Assembly (NCBI GenBank): GCA_963681505.1
Contig: OY811978.1
Coordinates: 8,983,055-9,047,054 of the forward strand
Reading direction: 5' to 3'
Source of the DNA: Eunapius fragilis
Taxonomy: Eukaryota > Porifera > Demospongiae > Spongillida > Spongillidae
Length of the DNA stretch: 64,000 nt
In this document: positions 35,301 through 46,600 of the stretch, one piece after another
Layout of the letters: the number at the start of each line of letters is the position of its first letter
How positions within the stretch are numbered: position 1 is the first letter of the stretch
Translations under genes and position numbers: made by a program
Notes under the pieces: model-generated
What the model saw: the letters and a program-made list of their open reading frames with translations, nothing else
What the model was told of the DNA's origin: nothing
Database searches by the model: none

Positions 35301-38300
35301 CCCGTGCGAAGTGGAAGCAATCTTGGAGCAGTACAGTGGTGTGACAAGGGCAGCGGTTGTGGCCAATGAATCGAAGTTGTCTTTAGTCGGGTTCATTAAG
35401 CTTTCACAGTGCCACCCAGTGTTTGAAAATTCAAATCCAAGCAACTCCAAGTTTTCATTCATGGGCATAGATTATGTGGTAGACCAGGCTATTAATAGAA
35501 AGCTGTCAGAGCACTTGGTACAGCACTTGCCTCAGCACAGTATTCCTTCACAGTTTATATGCTCCCAAGAGTTACCATGTCTTCCCTCCGGTAAGATAAA
35601 CAGATTGCAACTCCCTTCAACCTCAGATATCACTGCTCTTTCAGAATACCCAGACACTACTGACTTTGCCAGGGCTTTAAGCAAGACCGAAAAGACTCTT
35701 ACAGAACTGATCACTCAAACGTTAGGTCTTGGCCCTGTGTCTCTGAATCTATCCGATAACTTTGTGTCTATGGGAGGAAACTCGTTGCTGGCCATCGACC
35801 TCAGTGTTCAGTTAGAGAAGTGCTTTGGCTACTCAGTGCTTATTCATGATCTGCTGTCAGGTCTCTCTATCAGAACACTGGCATCCATGATCGACAATTG
35901 GATTTCAACACATGATAAAGCTGCAAATACAATGCCTTCAAATTCCAGACCGCAGACAACTGATAAATCAGTAGACAGTGTCAATTCTAGTTCACATGTT
36001 GGAAACCTTGATGAAAAGCAGACTAGGCAATCTGGAGGGTGCGGCAATCCAGGTGAGCCTCCTCTACTTCTTACGCAACACATGGTGTGGCTGGCACAGC
36101 AGTCCATTGAAAAGGAAGGTATAGTGATAGAAATAGCAGCGTTGTGTCTGGAATGTGTTGATGCAGAGTGCTTGCGACAATCTGTCCAACACCTATTCCT
36201 TCGTCACGAGAGTCTTAGGACTTTAATCAGAGAAAATAAAAGGGGAATTCCATTTCGCCATGTTATACCTTTGAATTCCACTGATTTTGCTAAACTACAA
36301 GGGTCAGTATTTAGCGTGAAAAGCTGCTTATCTTTAAAGTCACAACAAGACCAAGTTCCCATTTTCGATGGGAATCAGATACGGCTACCAAAATTCCACT
36401 TCGATCTTGAAAGTGGACCACTGTGGCAAGCCACTTTATTCAAGGATGTAGCAAACAAAAGCAATGGGGATATGGTCGATGTTTTGGCATTTCAGTTTCA
36501 CCATATACTGATTGATGGATGGTCGTTGAAGATGATCATGGTAGAGCTGGGTAACGTATATAAGCATTTAGTAGCAGGTGGCAGCATGGAAGACTTACCC
36601 GTAGAGTACAGTAAACCACCCACTGTAGGCATGGATGATATTGTCCAGGCTGAACTTGCCAACCTCCAAGACCAAGCTGCAAATTCCAAGAAGTTCAATT
36701 ATTGGGTGAATCACCTGAAACACTGCACCGCTCCAATGCTTTTGCCAGCTGAACTAAGCTTCAGTCTTGCATACAATGAAACCGAAACAAGTTCAATCTA
36801 TAGGAGTTTGAAGTTTCGAAGGGAAGATATTGAAAACTCCATGAAGACGTATGGTGTAAGTGAATTTGTACTCACCTATACCAGCTTTCTTCTATCCATG
36901 TATGCAGCAACAGGCAATCAGGATATTACCATCTATCTGCCAGTAGCTAACCGCACACCTATAAGTGCACACGTTGTGGGAATGGTGGTGGAGACCATGC
37001 CGCTGAGGGTGACTATGAGCCCCGGTATGCCCCTCGACGCTCTACTTTTCCGTGTGAAGACAGCGGGCTTGGAGCTGTTCCAAAACATGCACCCCTACGT
37101 CCTTGTCGACCAATGGCTTAGGAACAAGGGTGAAATTTACGTTTCACATCCGATATCTGGTCACTACCTGCAGACCATGTTTGTCTTTGACTATGACAGG
37201 ACTAGCATCTTCTCTAGCTCCAGCATGTTCAAAGAGATCCCCGTCTGTGAGCGGTTCACAGCCTGTGCCATCACTATCTATGTGCACATGGATAGGTCTC
37301 ATGAAGACCTCGGCATCCACATCATCTATAACACCGAATGGTTTGATGCCCGTACAATAAACGCTTTCCTCGAGGCGTGGGAGGCTATCATTCCCATCAT
37401 CTCAGCCGTCAGCAGTTTTGATAAAACAATACAGAGCCTTTCGAAGCAAGTATACCCGCTTGCTTCATGTGACATCTTGAGTTCTAACCTTGTAGCTAGG
37501 GGCTTGGCCCCTGTGTCTTGCGACACAGGCTTGGTTATTTCATTAGGAGGCTCGTCCCCTATCCATGTCTGTCCTTCCCAGATGGATCATATTGTGTGTG
37601 GTATCAAGCAGGCCATCTCATCCCATTCGATCACTGAAATTGCTGTAGTGCATCCAATGTCCGCATTGCTTTGTGCCTTGGTGGCAGCAAGTGCTTATCT
37701 TGGGCATGACGTGCAGATACTACCTTCAAAAGAGGTTCTTTGCAACTACCTTATGGAAAGACCGCACATGAGTTCTGTACTTGTTATATTGCCTGACTAT
37801 GAAGTTTCCAACGTCAATGAATTTGTCATTAGGAAGCAGTTGTCCAGTACCAGTGTCCATGTAGTTTCATCTCAATCATTTCTCATTTCTGGATCACACA
37901 AGTCATCTCTGTCAATGACCAAGCCAAGTGCGGTGACAATATTATTATCTGAGGATGATCACAGAAGCGATGACCCTGTGCTCATGGCTCCATGCAGCTG
38001 CTCTTCGCAGTGTGTGCAGCTCCTAACACCAATACCTCAGGAAGCAGGCTTGACCTCATCCACAAAGGTGCAACATGTTAGGCATCAGGATGTTCTAACT
38101 GTCCGCAAATGTTTCTGTTGTTTTGAACATCCAAAGCAAGCTGCAATTTTTGCAACCCCTCAGTGTCCTACCTTTCCCATAGCCATCGCACTTCTGCTGG
38201 AGGGAATCCCCCTGCGGGTGTATACTGATGCAGATATTAGCAAGATCAGTTCATTGGCCAACCTAACTGGCATCCAGGAGGCCGACCTGCTTATCACACC

Positions 38301-39240
38301 AGAGATCCTTATTCCACGACTTATCCAAGACCTACCTCAGACATGGCCCCCGAAACAGGCTTGGATCCACGGACTGCCCCTGGGTCTAGCTCATGTGGGT
38401 GAGAGTGCAGAGAGACACTTTGCAAGGGTGTTGGTTACCCACAGCCTCCTGCCCGATGATGTATTGATTACACACCACTTTCAGCTGGACGGTTTTACTG
38501 CACCACCAACTGGCACTTCATGGATACCTTTAGGCCATGCTGTCGATGGTCTTATTTGGAAAATTGAATATCCAGATGGCAGAGAAGCCGTTCCAGGATT
38601 TCCAGGCCGTTTCGCTGTCCTCAGTGCTAGCAAGGTAACACTTTACTCCAACGCCGTTGTAAAGCAGGCCATATCTGGACAAAACGCAGGTTCCCATCAG
38701 CTGCTTTCGCTGCAATCAGATGCATACTATCGTGGTAATGACCGAACACCTCTTGTAGTACTGCTGGGACAGCTGCCCAACATCAAGTGGTGTCACCCTC
38801 TGCGTGAAGGTGTGCTTTTCACAGAGTGCACAAACGACAATGCTGCCATTGTAGAGAAGGTGCTAGTCCACTTGCAGCCTTCGCTTGTGAAGTACATGTA
38901 CGCAACTAACTACCCTCCGGCGATGGCGTCCCATTTCATGGTCGACGGGCTTCAGACATCGTCGACCCGCTGCACTGCTCGTTTGCAGGGGGTGATTGAT
39001 GGCCGCTTTGAAATGGTGCTGAAGAAGGTGTCAGACATTGTAGCAGACATATTCTGCATTGAGGCAGAGGAGATTGAGAGGAACTGTTACTTGTCATCTA
39101 TTGGTGGATACTGCATGGAGAACTACTTTCAGCTGACTTTGAAGATCAACTATGCGTTCAACACCTGCTTGACATTCAGGGATGTATCACAGATATTAAC
39201 CATGCATGATCTGGTGGTGCTTGTATTAAGTAAGATATGA
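32343..39240 (+). CDS. Animal NRPS-like protein: A-T-C plus degenerate A and T regions
   Basis: Proposed exon 1 is 32343-32368 (AAGATGG context, ends ACGAG before GTACGT); exon 2 is 34002-39240 (after TTGCCCAG). They join in frame as TR-QPNSARDEL, giving 1,754 aa. Without this exon no ATG precedes the domain start. Adenylation domain about 15-545: phosphate loop FTSGSTGVPKG (177-187), NLYGTTE (317-323), RSDHQIKLGG (429-438), PSGK with the A10 lysine at 540. Carrier domain about 570-650: MGGNSL, phosphopantetheine Ser603. Condensation domain about 695-1150: intact HHILIDGWS (842-850). Residues about 1150-1640 resemble an adenylation domain lacking the phosphate loop and A10 lysine, and the last 70 residues resemble a carrier with Cys1713 where Ser is expected (GGYC). 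It should activate and tether one substrate and condense it with another molecule. The 5.2 kb intronless exon contrasts with its exon-rich neighbours. Confidence 0.8.
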
Positions 39241-39362
39241 TTAATAACTGCAGCCTTATTGCATTTTCAGTCATCGAACTTATAAAATCATGTGAATTTT
39301 TAGATTGTTCCATTCAGTACATGTATTTGTGTCCGATTACTTTGAAGGATGAATTATATTAT

Positions 39363-39659
39363 AAACAAGTAAATAAAAACATTCTCTCTGAGAAAGTTGG
39401 TGGGATATAGGTTTTTCAGGCAAATAGTATACTGGTGTAAAAAGCAAGGAAACAAGTTTCATCAGATGGGAAAATGTAATAGTCCTATATTTAGCACACT
39501 TCGACTAAGGCATATGCTGTTTCTGTGCTTAATATAGGACTATTACATTTTCCCGTCTGATGAAACTTGTTTCCTTGCTTTTTACACCAGTATACTATTT
39601 GCCTGAAAAACCTATATCCCACCAACTTTCTCAGAGAGAATGTTTTTATTTACTTGTTT
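39363..39659. mobile_element. Near-perfect palindromic MITE, copy 2
   Basis: 297 bp with ends AAACAAGT / ACTTGTTT and arms matching over about 140 bp with one or two mismatches (for example CAGATGGG against CAGACGGG). Shares termini and the TGGTGTAAAAAGCAAG block with the copy at 9854-10141 but differs at many inner positions. It lies 120 bp after the NRPS-like stop codon and supplies an AATAAA at 39372-39377. Confidence 0.85.
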
Positions 39660-40160
39660 CCTTAATTTTTCTAACACCCAAATCACTGTTGCATCGCAGG
39701 TTTCCCCCCTTTCATTTAACCGATTTAATTCAATCCAGACGTATTGTGAAAATTTTCTAGGTACCTTTGCTTAATTAGAATTGGTAAGACCGTATATAGG
39801 CTTTTAGGCGTTTTTGTATCAAAGCGAGTCCTCCAGCAAATTCTAAAGCTATTGGTGCAATTTTTATTGCTTAAAAGTGTTCCTGTCCCGAGTTATGAGT
39901 TCTCAAGAAACAGAAGAAGAAGAAGCAGACGACCCGCCCATTATTTTTGGAAGGGGAACGAGGACGGCCACGCGGTTCTACGACGTAAAACAAAAACGAA
40001 ACTACTCAGTTTTGACTTCTAGATCGATTGCCGCAACAAGTTAGACGATCCGATCGTCGGGAGCGAAGCTACGGTAGGGTCGAGGGATTTTAATTAAATT
40101 CATAGTCGGGGTCAAAACCTATATGGAAGTCTCTAGCGAGACTTCCGATATGACGTGTCT

Positions 40161-40348
40161 ACACAGCCAAATCTTTTACAACCTGTATCAGGATGTATTT
40201 CCCAACAGAGTATGCACCAGGAATGATATGATCATATTCATTCCTGGTGCATACTCTGTTGGGAAATACATCCATGATCATATCATTCCTGGTGCATACT
40301 CTGTTGGGAAATACATCCTGATACAGGTTGTAAAAGATTTGGCTGTGT
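40161..40348. repeat. 188 bp palindrome with a doubled inner arm
   Basis: ACACAGCCAAATCTTTTAC at the left is mirrored at the right end. The inner block CATTCCTGGTGCATACTCTG appears once inverted and twice forward, so one arm segment has been tandemly duplicated. Non-coding, 220 bp upstream of annexin gene 1. Confidence 0.8.
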
Positions 40349-40516
40349 ATGTTAATATTATGAAATGTTTGACATTCGGGTACAGTTTGTATTTTGTAGC
40401 GACACGTACCACGTACCAGACATACTCTTTCAAACACTTTGTACCGAGCTTTGTGACATAAATGGCCTCATGTAGGGCATGTCATTTTGTCAATAGGCCT
40501 AAATAGAATTTAGCTG

Positions 40517-40524
40517 TATATAAG
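40517..40524 (+). promoter_or_regulatory. TATA box, annexin gene 1
   Basis: TATATAAG followed by TACTCGTGTTTATT and, just before the start codon, TGTGACCTTTCGTTGCAACT, a block shared with annexin gene 2. Confidence 0.6.
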
Positions 40525-40566
40525 TACTCGTGTTTATTGCCCCTGTGACCTTTCGTTGCAACTACT

Positions 40567-42720
40567 ATGGCATATCCCGGTGATTTCGGGTCCTCGCAAA
40601 ATCAAGGCTCGGTAAATAAATATACTAACGTCACGCGGTACAGCTTCAGTCTATGGAAGTGTGTTTTAACCGTGAGCTGCGTGGGGTTTTTAGTATTTGT
40701 CGCGCGTGCGCGTGTGTATGCGTGTGCGCGCGCCAGTGTGTGCGTGTGAAAGAAAGCACCACGTTTCAAAATGGTGCTTATCGTGGCCACACCCACTCCC
40801 ACCTCTCCAGAATCCTCCATGGGGCGCACCGCAGCCTCAGTACCCTGGTATGACGCCCTACCCTTCTGGATCTGGTGAGTACCTTTGAATGTTCGTGCCT
40901 CCCATCTATATGCATGCACACCAACTTGGTTGTCCACACCTTTATGGGGCTCACTTTCATCATACCCACACCTTTGTGATCCTCATCTTCATCATGCCCA
41001 CACCTTTGTGATGCTCACTTTCATCATACCCACACCTTTGTGGTGCTCATCTTCATCATACCCACACCTTTGTGGTGCTCACCTTCATCATACCCACACC
41101 TTTGTGGTGCTCATCTTCATCATACTCACACCTTTGTGGTGCTCATCTTCATCATACCCACACCTTTGTGATCCTCATCTTCATCATGCCCGCACCTTTG
41201 TGATCCTCTTCTTCATCATACCCACACCTTTGTGGTGCTCATCATCATACCCACACCTTTGTGGTGCTCACCTTCATCATACCCACACCTTTGTGATCCT
41301 CATCTTCATCATGCCCACACCTTTGTGATCCTCTTCTTCATCATACCCACACCTTTGGGGTGCTCACTTTCATCATACCCACACCTTTGTGGTGCTCATC
41401 TTCATCATACCCACACCTTTGTGGTGCTCATCTTCATCATACCCACACCTTTGTGGTGCTCATCTTCATCATACCCACACCTTTGTGGTGCTCATTATCA
41501 TACCCTTAGGGATTTTACCTTTTGTATTTGCAGCAACTAAACATGAACACAGATAATAAAAATTGAGCTGGCTGGCTACTAAGTCTTGAGCCTTGCAAAC
41601 AGTTCAAGGTGCACCAGTACATGTATTGTGAGCCCCTTCCACTTCTTCCTGCAGTGGCGAAAGAAGGGGGGGGGGGGGGGGGGGTTAAGATTATATTCAC
41701 GATCAATTTTGACCATATATGGTACGGGGGGGGGGGCTCGGTTGAGCGGAAAATGTCACCTCGTGGGCGCGAGAATATAAAGTTATTCATCGCACCACAA
41801 TGCAATTTCAGTATGATTTTCCGTGGCATGGCTACGTCAACAAAGCCATGGTAACGGCAAACCAATTATAGTTTATTAACTTTGCTATTACCAAAATGAA
41901 TATGTTTTACGTTAGTGTGGAGACATGGCTTTGTTGACGTAGCTGTACCACGGTAATCGACCTCAAATTGCATAGGTGGTACAATGAATAAAATTTTTTT
42001 TTTAGCTCCAGCGAGCATTTCCGCTCAACGGAGCACCCCCTGTATCGTGCAGTAGTCCATATGTGGTGAAAATTAATTTGTGAATTTCATCTCAACCCCA
42101 CCCCCCCCACCCCCCACCTGTATCCGCCTCTGTACAGTGATCGATGAGACGGCACCATTTTGGTATTGGCACATAAAATACTTGGAAGTGAATGAATGTG
42201 AATGAATGGAAGTTGTGCACTCATACAATACTAATTAATTCTTATTATTCTGTGTTCAGATGGTTTTCCAATGCCACCAGCCGATCCATTCTTCCCAAGC
42301 CAGCTACCACCTTTCCCACCGAATCCACTGTTCCAGCCGTTTCCTGGGACCCAGCAGCCATCCTACCCACCCCAACAACCACCTCAGCAACCATCCTACC
42401 CACCCCAGCAACCATCCTACCCACCCCAACAACCACCTCAGCAACCATCCTACCCACCCCAGCAACCACCTCAGCAACCATCCTACCCACCCCAGCAACC
42501 ATCCTACCCACCCCAGCAACCATCCTACCCACCCCAACAACCACCTCAGCAACCATCCTACCCAGCCCAGCAACCATCTTACCCACCCCAGCAACCATCC
42601 TACCCATCCCAGCAACCATCCTACCCACCCCAGCTACCATCTTACCCATCCCAGCAACCACCCCAGCAACCATCCTACCCACCGCAGCAACCATCTTACC
42701 CACCCCATCAACCACCCTAG
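40567..42720 (+). CDS. Annexin gene 1: Pro/Gln-rich N-terminal stub without annexin core
   Basis: Exons 40567-40611, 40811-40874 and 42260-42720 give 189 aa. The protein starts MAYPGDFGSSQ, continues [14 protein letters not shown] and [19 protein letters not shown], then runs into a [18 protein letters not shown] repeat array and stops. Exon positions, phases (0, 1) and flanking introns match annexin gene 2, so it is a tandem duplicate. The stop lies in a repeat unit where CCC-CAG has become CCC-TAG, and no annexin-core exon occurs before gene 2 begins at 43627. It is either a truncated pseudogene or a secreted or soluble repeat peptide gene; the intact promoter and splice sites make transcription plausible. 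Confidence 0.65.
40938..41505 (+). repeat. 32 bp minisatellite in intron 2 of annexin gene 1
   Basis: About 17-18 units of CTCATCTTCATCATACCCAC followed by ACCTTTGTGGTG, with GATC/GGTG variants. The same array occurs at the same place in annexin gene 2 (44060-44655), so it predates the duplication. Confidence 0.9.
41666..42117. mobile_element. Imperfect palindromic element with G-run/C-run termini
   Basis: Begins with G19 (41666-41684) and ends in a C-rich stretch (42097-42117). Inside, the arms pair over most of their length: GGGTTAAGAT/ATCTCAACCC, ACCATATATGG/CCATATGTGG, GTTGAGCGGAAA/TTTCCGCTCAAC and GCTACGTCAACAAAGCCATG with its complement. About 450 bp, non-coding, inside intron 2 of annexin gene 1 and absent from the matching intron of gene 2. 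Confidence 0.65.
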
Positions 42721-42741
42721 CAACACCCCAGCAACCATCCC

Positions 42742-42830
42742 ACCATTCATGATCTGGTGATGTTGTTTGGCTAATAAATGCAGCTTTATTAAATCATGTG
42801 ATTTTGTATGATTGTTTCATCAGTAATAAG
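42742..42830 (+). repeat. Diverged copy of the 3' end of the NRPS-like gene
   Basis: CATGATCTGGTGATGTTGT, TAATAAATGCAGC-TTTATT, AAATCATGTGA and GATTGTT match, in order and orientation, the last codons and 3' UTR of the NRPS-like gene (39206-39315: CATGATCTGGTGGTGCTTGT, TAATAACTGCAGCCTTATT, AAATCATGTGA, GATTGTT), with a gap of about 20 bp. It now follows the stop of annexin gene 1 and provides AATAAA at 42773-42778. Confidence 0.7.
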
Positions 42831-43571
42831 TCAACAAGGCATGTATGAGGGTGTGTGCTTGTGTGCGTGTGTGCTTGTGTGTGCTGTGTGTTTGTGTGTG
42901 TGTTTGTATGTGCATGTGGTGCTACAATTATACTACTTTTATCATGCATAAAGGGATATTAGATCAATCAGTATCTGGTTATTTAAATGTGACAGCTCAC
43001 AGTCTGCTTGAAGAGTTGTGGGCTTGCAAAGAGAGCGCTGATAACATTACATGTGGGCAAACGATTCCGGTTGCTGTAACACCATGGCTATTACAGTAAG
43101 AATCACTATAAGATTTAAACAATCTGGAGAGAATCGGCCTGGCCTATCACATGTTTTTAAAAAGATTGTTGGAAACATAATATTATATTCTAAATACCCG
43201 TCTAAGGGCTGCGCAGGGCGGTGCTCAAATAAAACATATGGCACGTAACTTCCTGTTTTGTTTGTTCACCACATCCGTCTTGCTAGCTGGCATTATTCAT
43301 GATCTGACCCGCCCGTCGTAGGAATCTCTGCCTGATGCATGATGTCGCTAGCAAACGACGTAATAATAATATACAAATTTAGTAAACATCTCATCATTTG
43401 TCAATCTGAGCCCTTGGTCATCATGAGGAGAATATACGCGGATCCGTAGAGTAATGCACATTGCATATGACTGGTACAAAAATCAAATGGCGTTTCTCAA
43501 GCACAAAATTAAACTACGCTTAAAAATAATTAGAATAGGGCGTATCCCAGTTGGGGTAATACGGTATGGTC
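42831..43571. other. Intergenic between annexin genes 1 and 2
   Basis: A TG-rich tract at 42845-42920; otherwise no gene recognised. Confidence 0.4.
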
Positions 43572-43581
43572 TATTTATAAG
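43572..43581 (+). promoter_or_regulatory. TATA-like box, annexin gene 2
   Basis: TATTTATAAG followed by TACTCGTTTATT and GTGTGACCTTTCGTTGCAAC, conserved with the promoter of annexin gene 1. Confidence 0.55.
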
Positions 43582-43626
43582 TACTCGTTTATTCTCTCCT
43601 CTGTGTGACCTTTCGTTGCAACTACT

Positions 43627-46600
43627 ATGGCATATCCCGGTGGTTTCGGATCCTCGCAGTACCCTGGCTCGGTAAATAATGTATTTTACATACTAACGTT
43701 ACGCGTTGTAGCTTCTGTGGACGAGTGTGTTTTAACCGTAGCTGCGTGTGGTGTAGTTGCACGCTGAAGGGGTTTAGTATTTTTGCGTGCGTTGTTGCGT
43801 GCGTGTGTGCGTGTGTGTATGTGTGTGTGTATGTGTGTGTATGTGTCTGTGTATGTGTGTGTGTGCGTGTGCGTTTGCATGTGAAAGAAAGCGCCATATT
43901 TGGTCCTTCTCCCACCTCTCCAGAATCCTCCATGGGGCGCACCGCAGCCTCAGTACCCTGGTATGGCGCCCTACCCTTCTGGATCTGGTGAGTACCTTTG
44001 AATGTTTGTGCCTCCCATCTATATGCATGCACACCTCCTTGGTTGTCCACACCTTTATGGGGCTCACTTTCATCATACCCACACCTTTGTGATCCTCATC
44101 TTCATCATGCCCACACCTTTGTGATGCTCATCTTCGTCATACCCACACCTTTGTGATCCTCATCTTCATCATACCCACACCTTTGTGATCCTCATCTTCA
44201 TCATGCCCACACCTTTGTGATGCTCACCTTCATCATACCCACACCTTTGTGGTGCTCACTTTCATCATACCCACATCTTTGTGGTGCTCACCTTCATCAT
44301 ACCCACACCTTTGTGGTACTCACCTTCATCATACCCACACCTTTGTGGTGCTCACCTTCATCATACCCACACCTTTGTGATCCTCATCTTCACCAAGTTT
44401 GTGATCCTCATCTTCATCATACCCACACCTTTGTGATCCTCATCTTCATCATACCCACACCTTTGTGATCCTCATCTTCATTATACCTATACCATTGTGA
44501 TCATCATCTTCATACCCACACCTTTGTGATCTTCATCTTCATACCCACACCTTTGTGATCTTCATCTTCATCGTATCCACACCTTAGTGATCCTCATCTT
44601 CATCATACCCACACCTTTGTGATCCTCATCTTCATCATACCCACACCTTTGTGTACTTCATATATGGTTACCTTTGTTTAGCCCCCAGACCTCTGTAGCT
44701 GTGTGTGTGTGGGGGGGGGGGAGGGTGCTAGTTATCTTGATGGGGCAAGAATAATAATTATAAGGAGCACAGATAACAAAATCAAGGTGTTTGCAAAACA
44801 TATATTCAGAGGTACTAAATTCATTGTGAGCCCCCTCCCACATCCTGTGCTGACTGTGACATGTGATCTTGTTACTTATATGGCCTCAAAAGCTTGTAGC
44901 CTCATAAAAGGGTTTCCACATCCCTGCATTGAATCTTGTATGGAACCCATCGCTTTTAGATTTATTGATAAGGTTTTCACATGATCATTATGTAAAAAAG
45001 CTAACGTCCCTTATGCCATGACAGAAGGCTTGTATCTCTGCCATGACAGACGGCTTGTATCTCTGCCATAACAGAAGGCTTGTATCTCTGCCATGACAGA
45101 AGGCTTGTATCTCTGCCATGACAGAAGGCTTGTATCTCTGCCATAACAGAAGGCTTGTATCTCTGCCATAACAAAAGGCTTGTATCTCTGCCATGACAGA
45201 AGGCTTGTATCTCTGCCATGACAGAAGGCTTGTATCTCTGCCATGACAGAAGGCTTGTATCTCTGCCATGACAGAAGGCTTGTATCTCTGCCATAACAGA
45301 AGGCTTGTCAACAGAAGGCTTTATGTATCTCTGCCATGACAGACGGCTTGTATTTCTGCCATAACAGAAGGCTTGTATCTCTGCCATGACAGAAGGCTTG
45401 TATATCTCTGCCATGACAGAAGGCTTGTATTTCTGCCATAACAGAAGGCTTGTATCTCTGCCATGACAGAAGGCTTCTATCTCTGCCATAACAGAAAGCT
45501 TGTATCTCTCCCATGACCGAAGGTTTGTATCTCTCCCATGACAGAAGGCTTGTATCTCTGCCATGACAGAAGGCTTGTATCTCTCCCATGACAGAAGGCT
45601 TGTGTCTCTCTGCTTGCTTGGAAGGCCACAGAATAATTTTAGACCTGTGCCACACTATTTATTGACTTAACGCTTAGATAATTTTTTTCAAAAAGCCTTC
45701 AAATAATCACTCAACTCATGGTTATTCAACAAAACTCCGGTCTATTGAATTAACTCACTGTGCCTTTATTTCACCAGGCCTGTCATTTCTGTTCACGTGA
45801 TGATGTTACATGTATCTATTTAAGTCAACTTCTTCTATGCTATGTCCATATCATATTTAGCCTTTGATGGTGTGGGGTTTGTGCCATTACATGTCGTATT
45901 TGGTGTTGCACATAAAATATTTCTTTGAAATGAATAAATGGAAGTTGTGCACGCACTAAATACTTGTATCATTAATTCTTATTATTCTGTGTTCAGATGG
46001 TTTTCCAATGCCACCAGCCGATCCATTCTTCCCAAGCCAGCTACCACCTTTCCCACCGAATCCACTGTTCCAGCCGTTTCCTGGAACCCAGCAACCATCC
46101 TTCCCACCCCAGCAACCATCTTACCCCCAGCAACCATCCTACCCACCCCAGCAACCATCCTACCCACCCCAGCAACCATCTTACCCATCCCAGCAACCTA
46201 CCTACCCACCCCAGCAACAAACCTACCCACCCCAGCAACCATCCTACCCACCCCAGCAACCATCCTACCCACCCCAGCAACCACCCCAGCAACCATCCTA
46301 CCCACCCCAGCAACCACCCCAGCAACCATCCTACCCACCCCAGCAACCACCCCAGCAACCATCCTACCCACCCCAGCAACCACCCCAGCAACCATCCTAC
46401 CCACCCCAGCAACCACCCCAGCAACCATCCTACCCACCCCAGCAACCACCCCAGCAACCATCCTACCCACCCCAGCAACCACCCCAGCAACCATCCTACC
46501 CACCCCAGCAACCATCCTACCCACCCCAGCAACCACCCCAGCAACCATCCTACCCACCCCAGCAACCACCCCAGCAACCATCCTACCCACCCCAGCAACC

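Noticed and set aside
45001..45655. CRISPR-like regularly spaced repeats and minus-strand frames
   Set aside because: Units are directly abutting 25 bp tandem repeats with no unique spacers, inside an animal intron.
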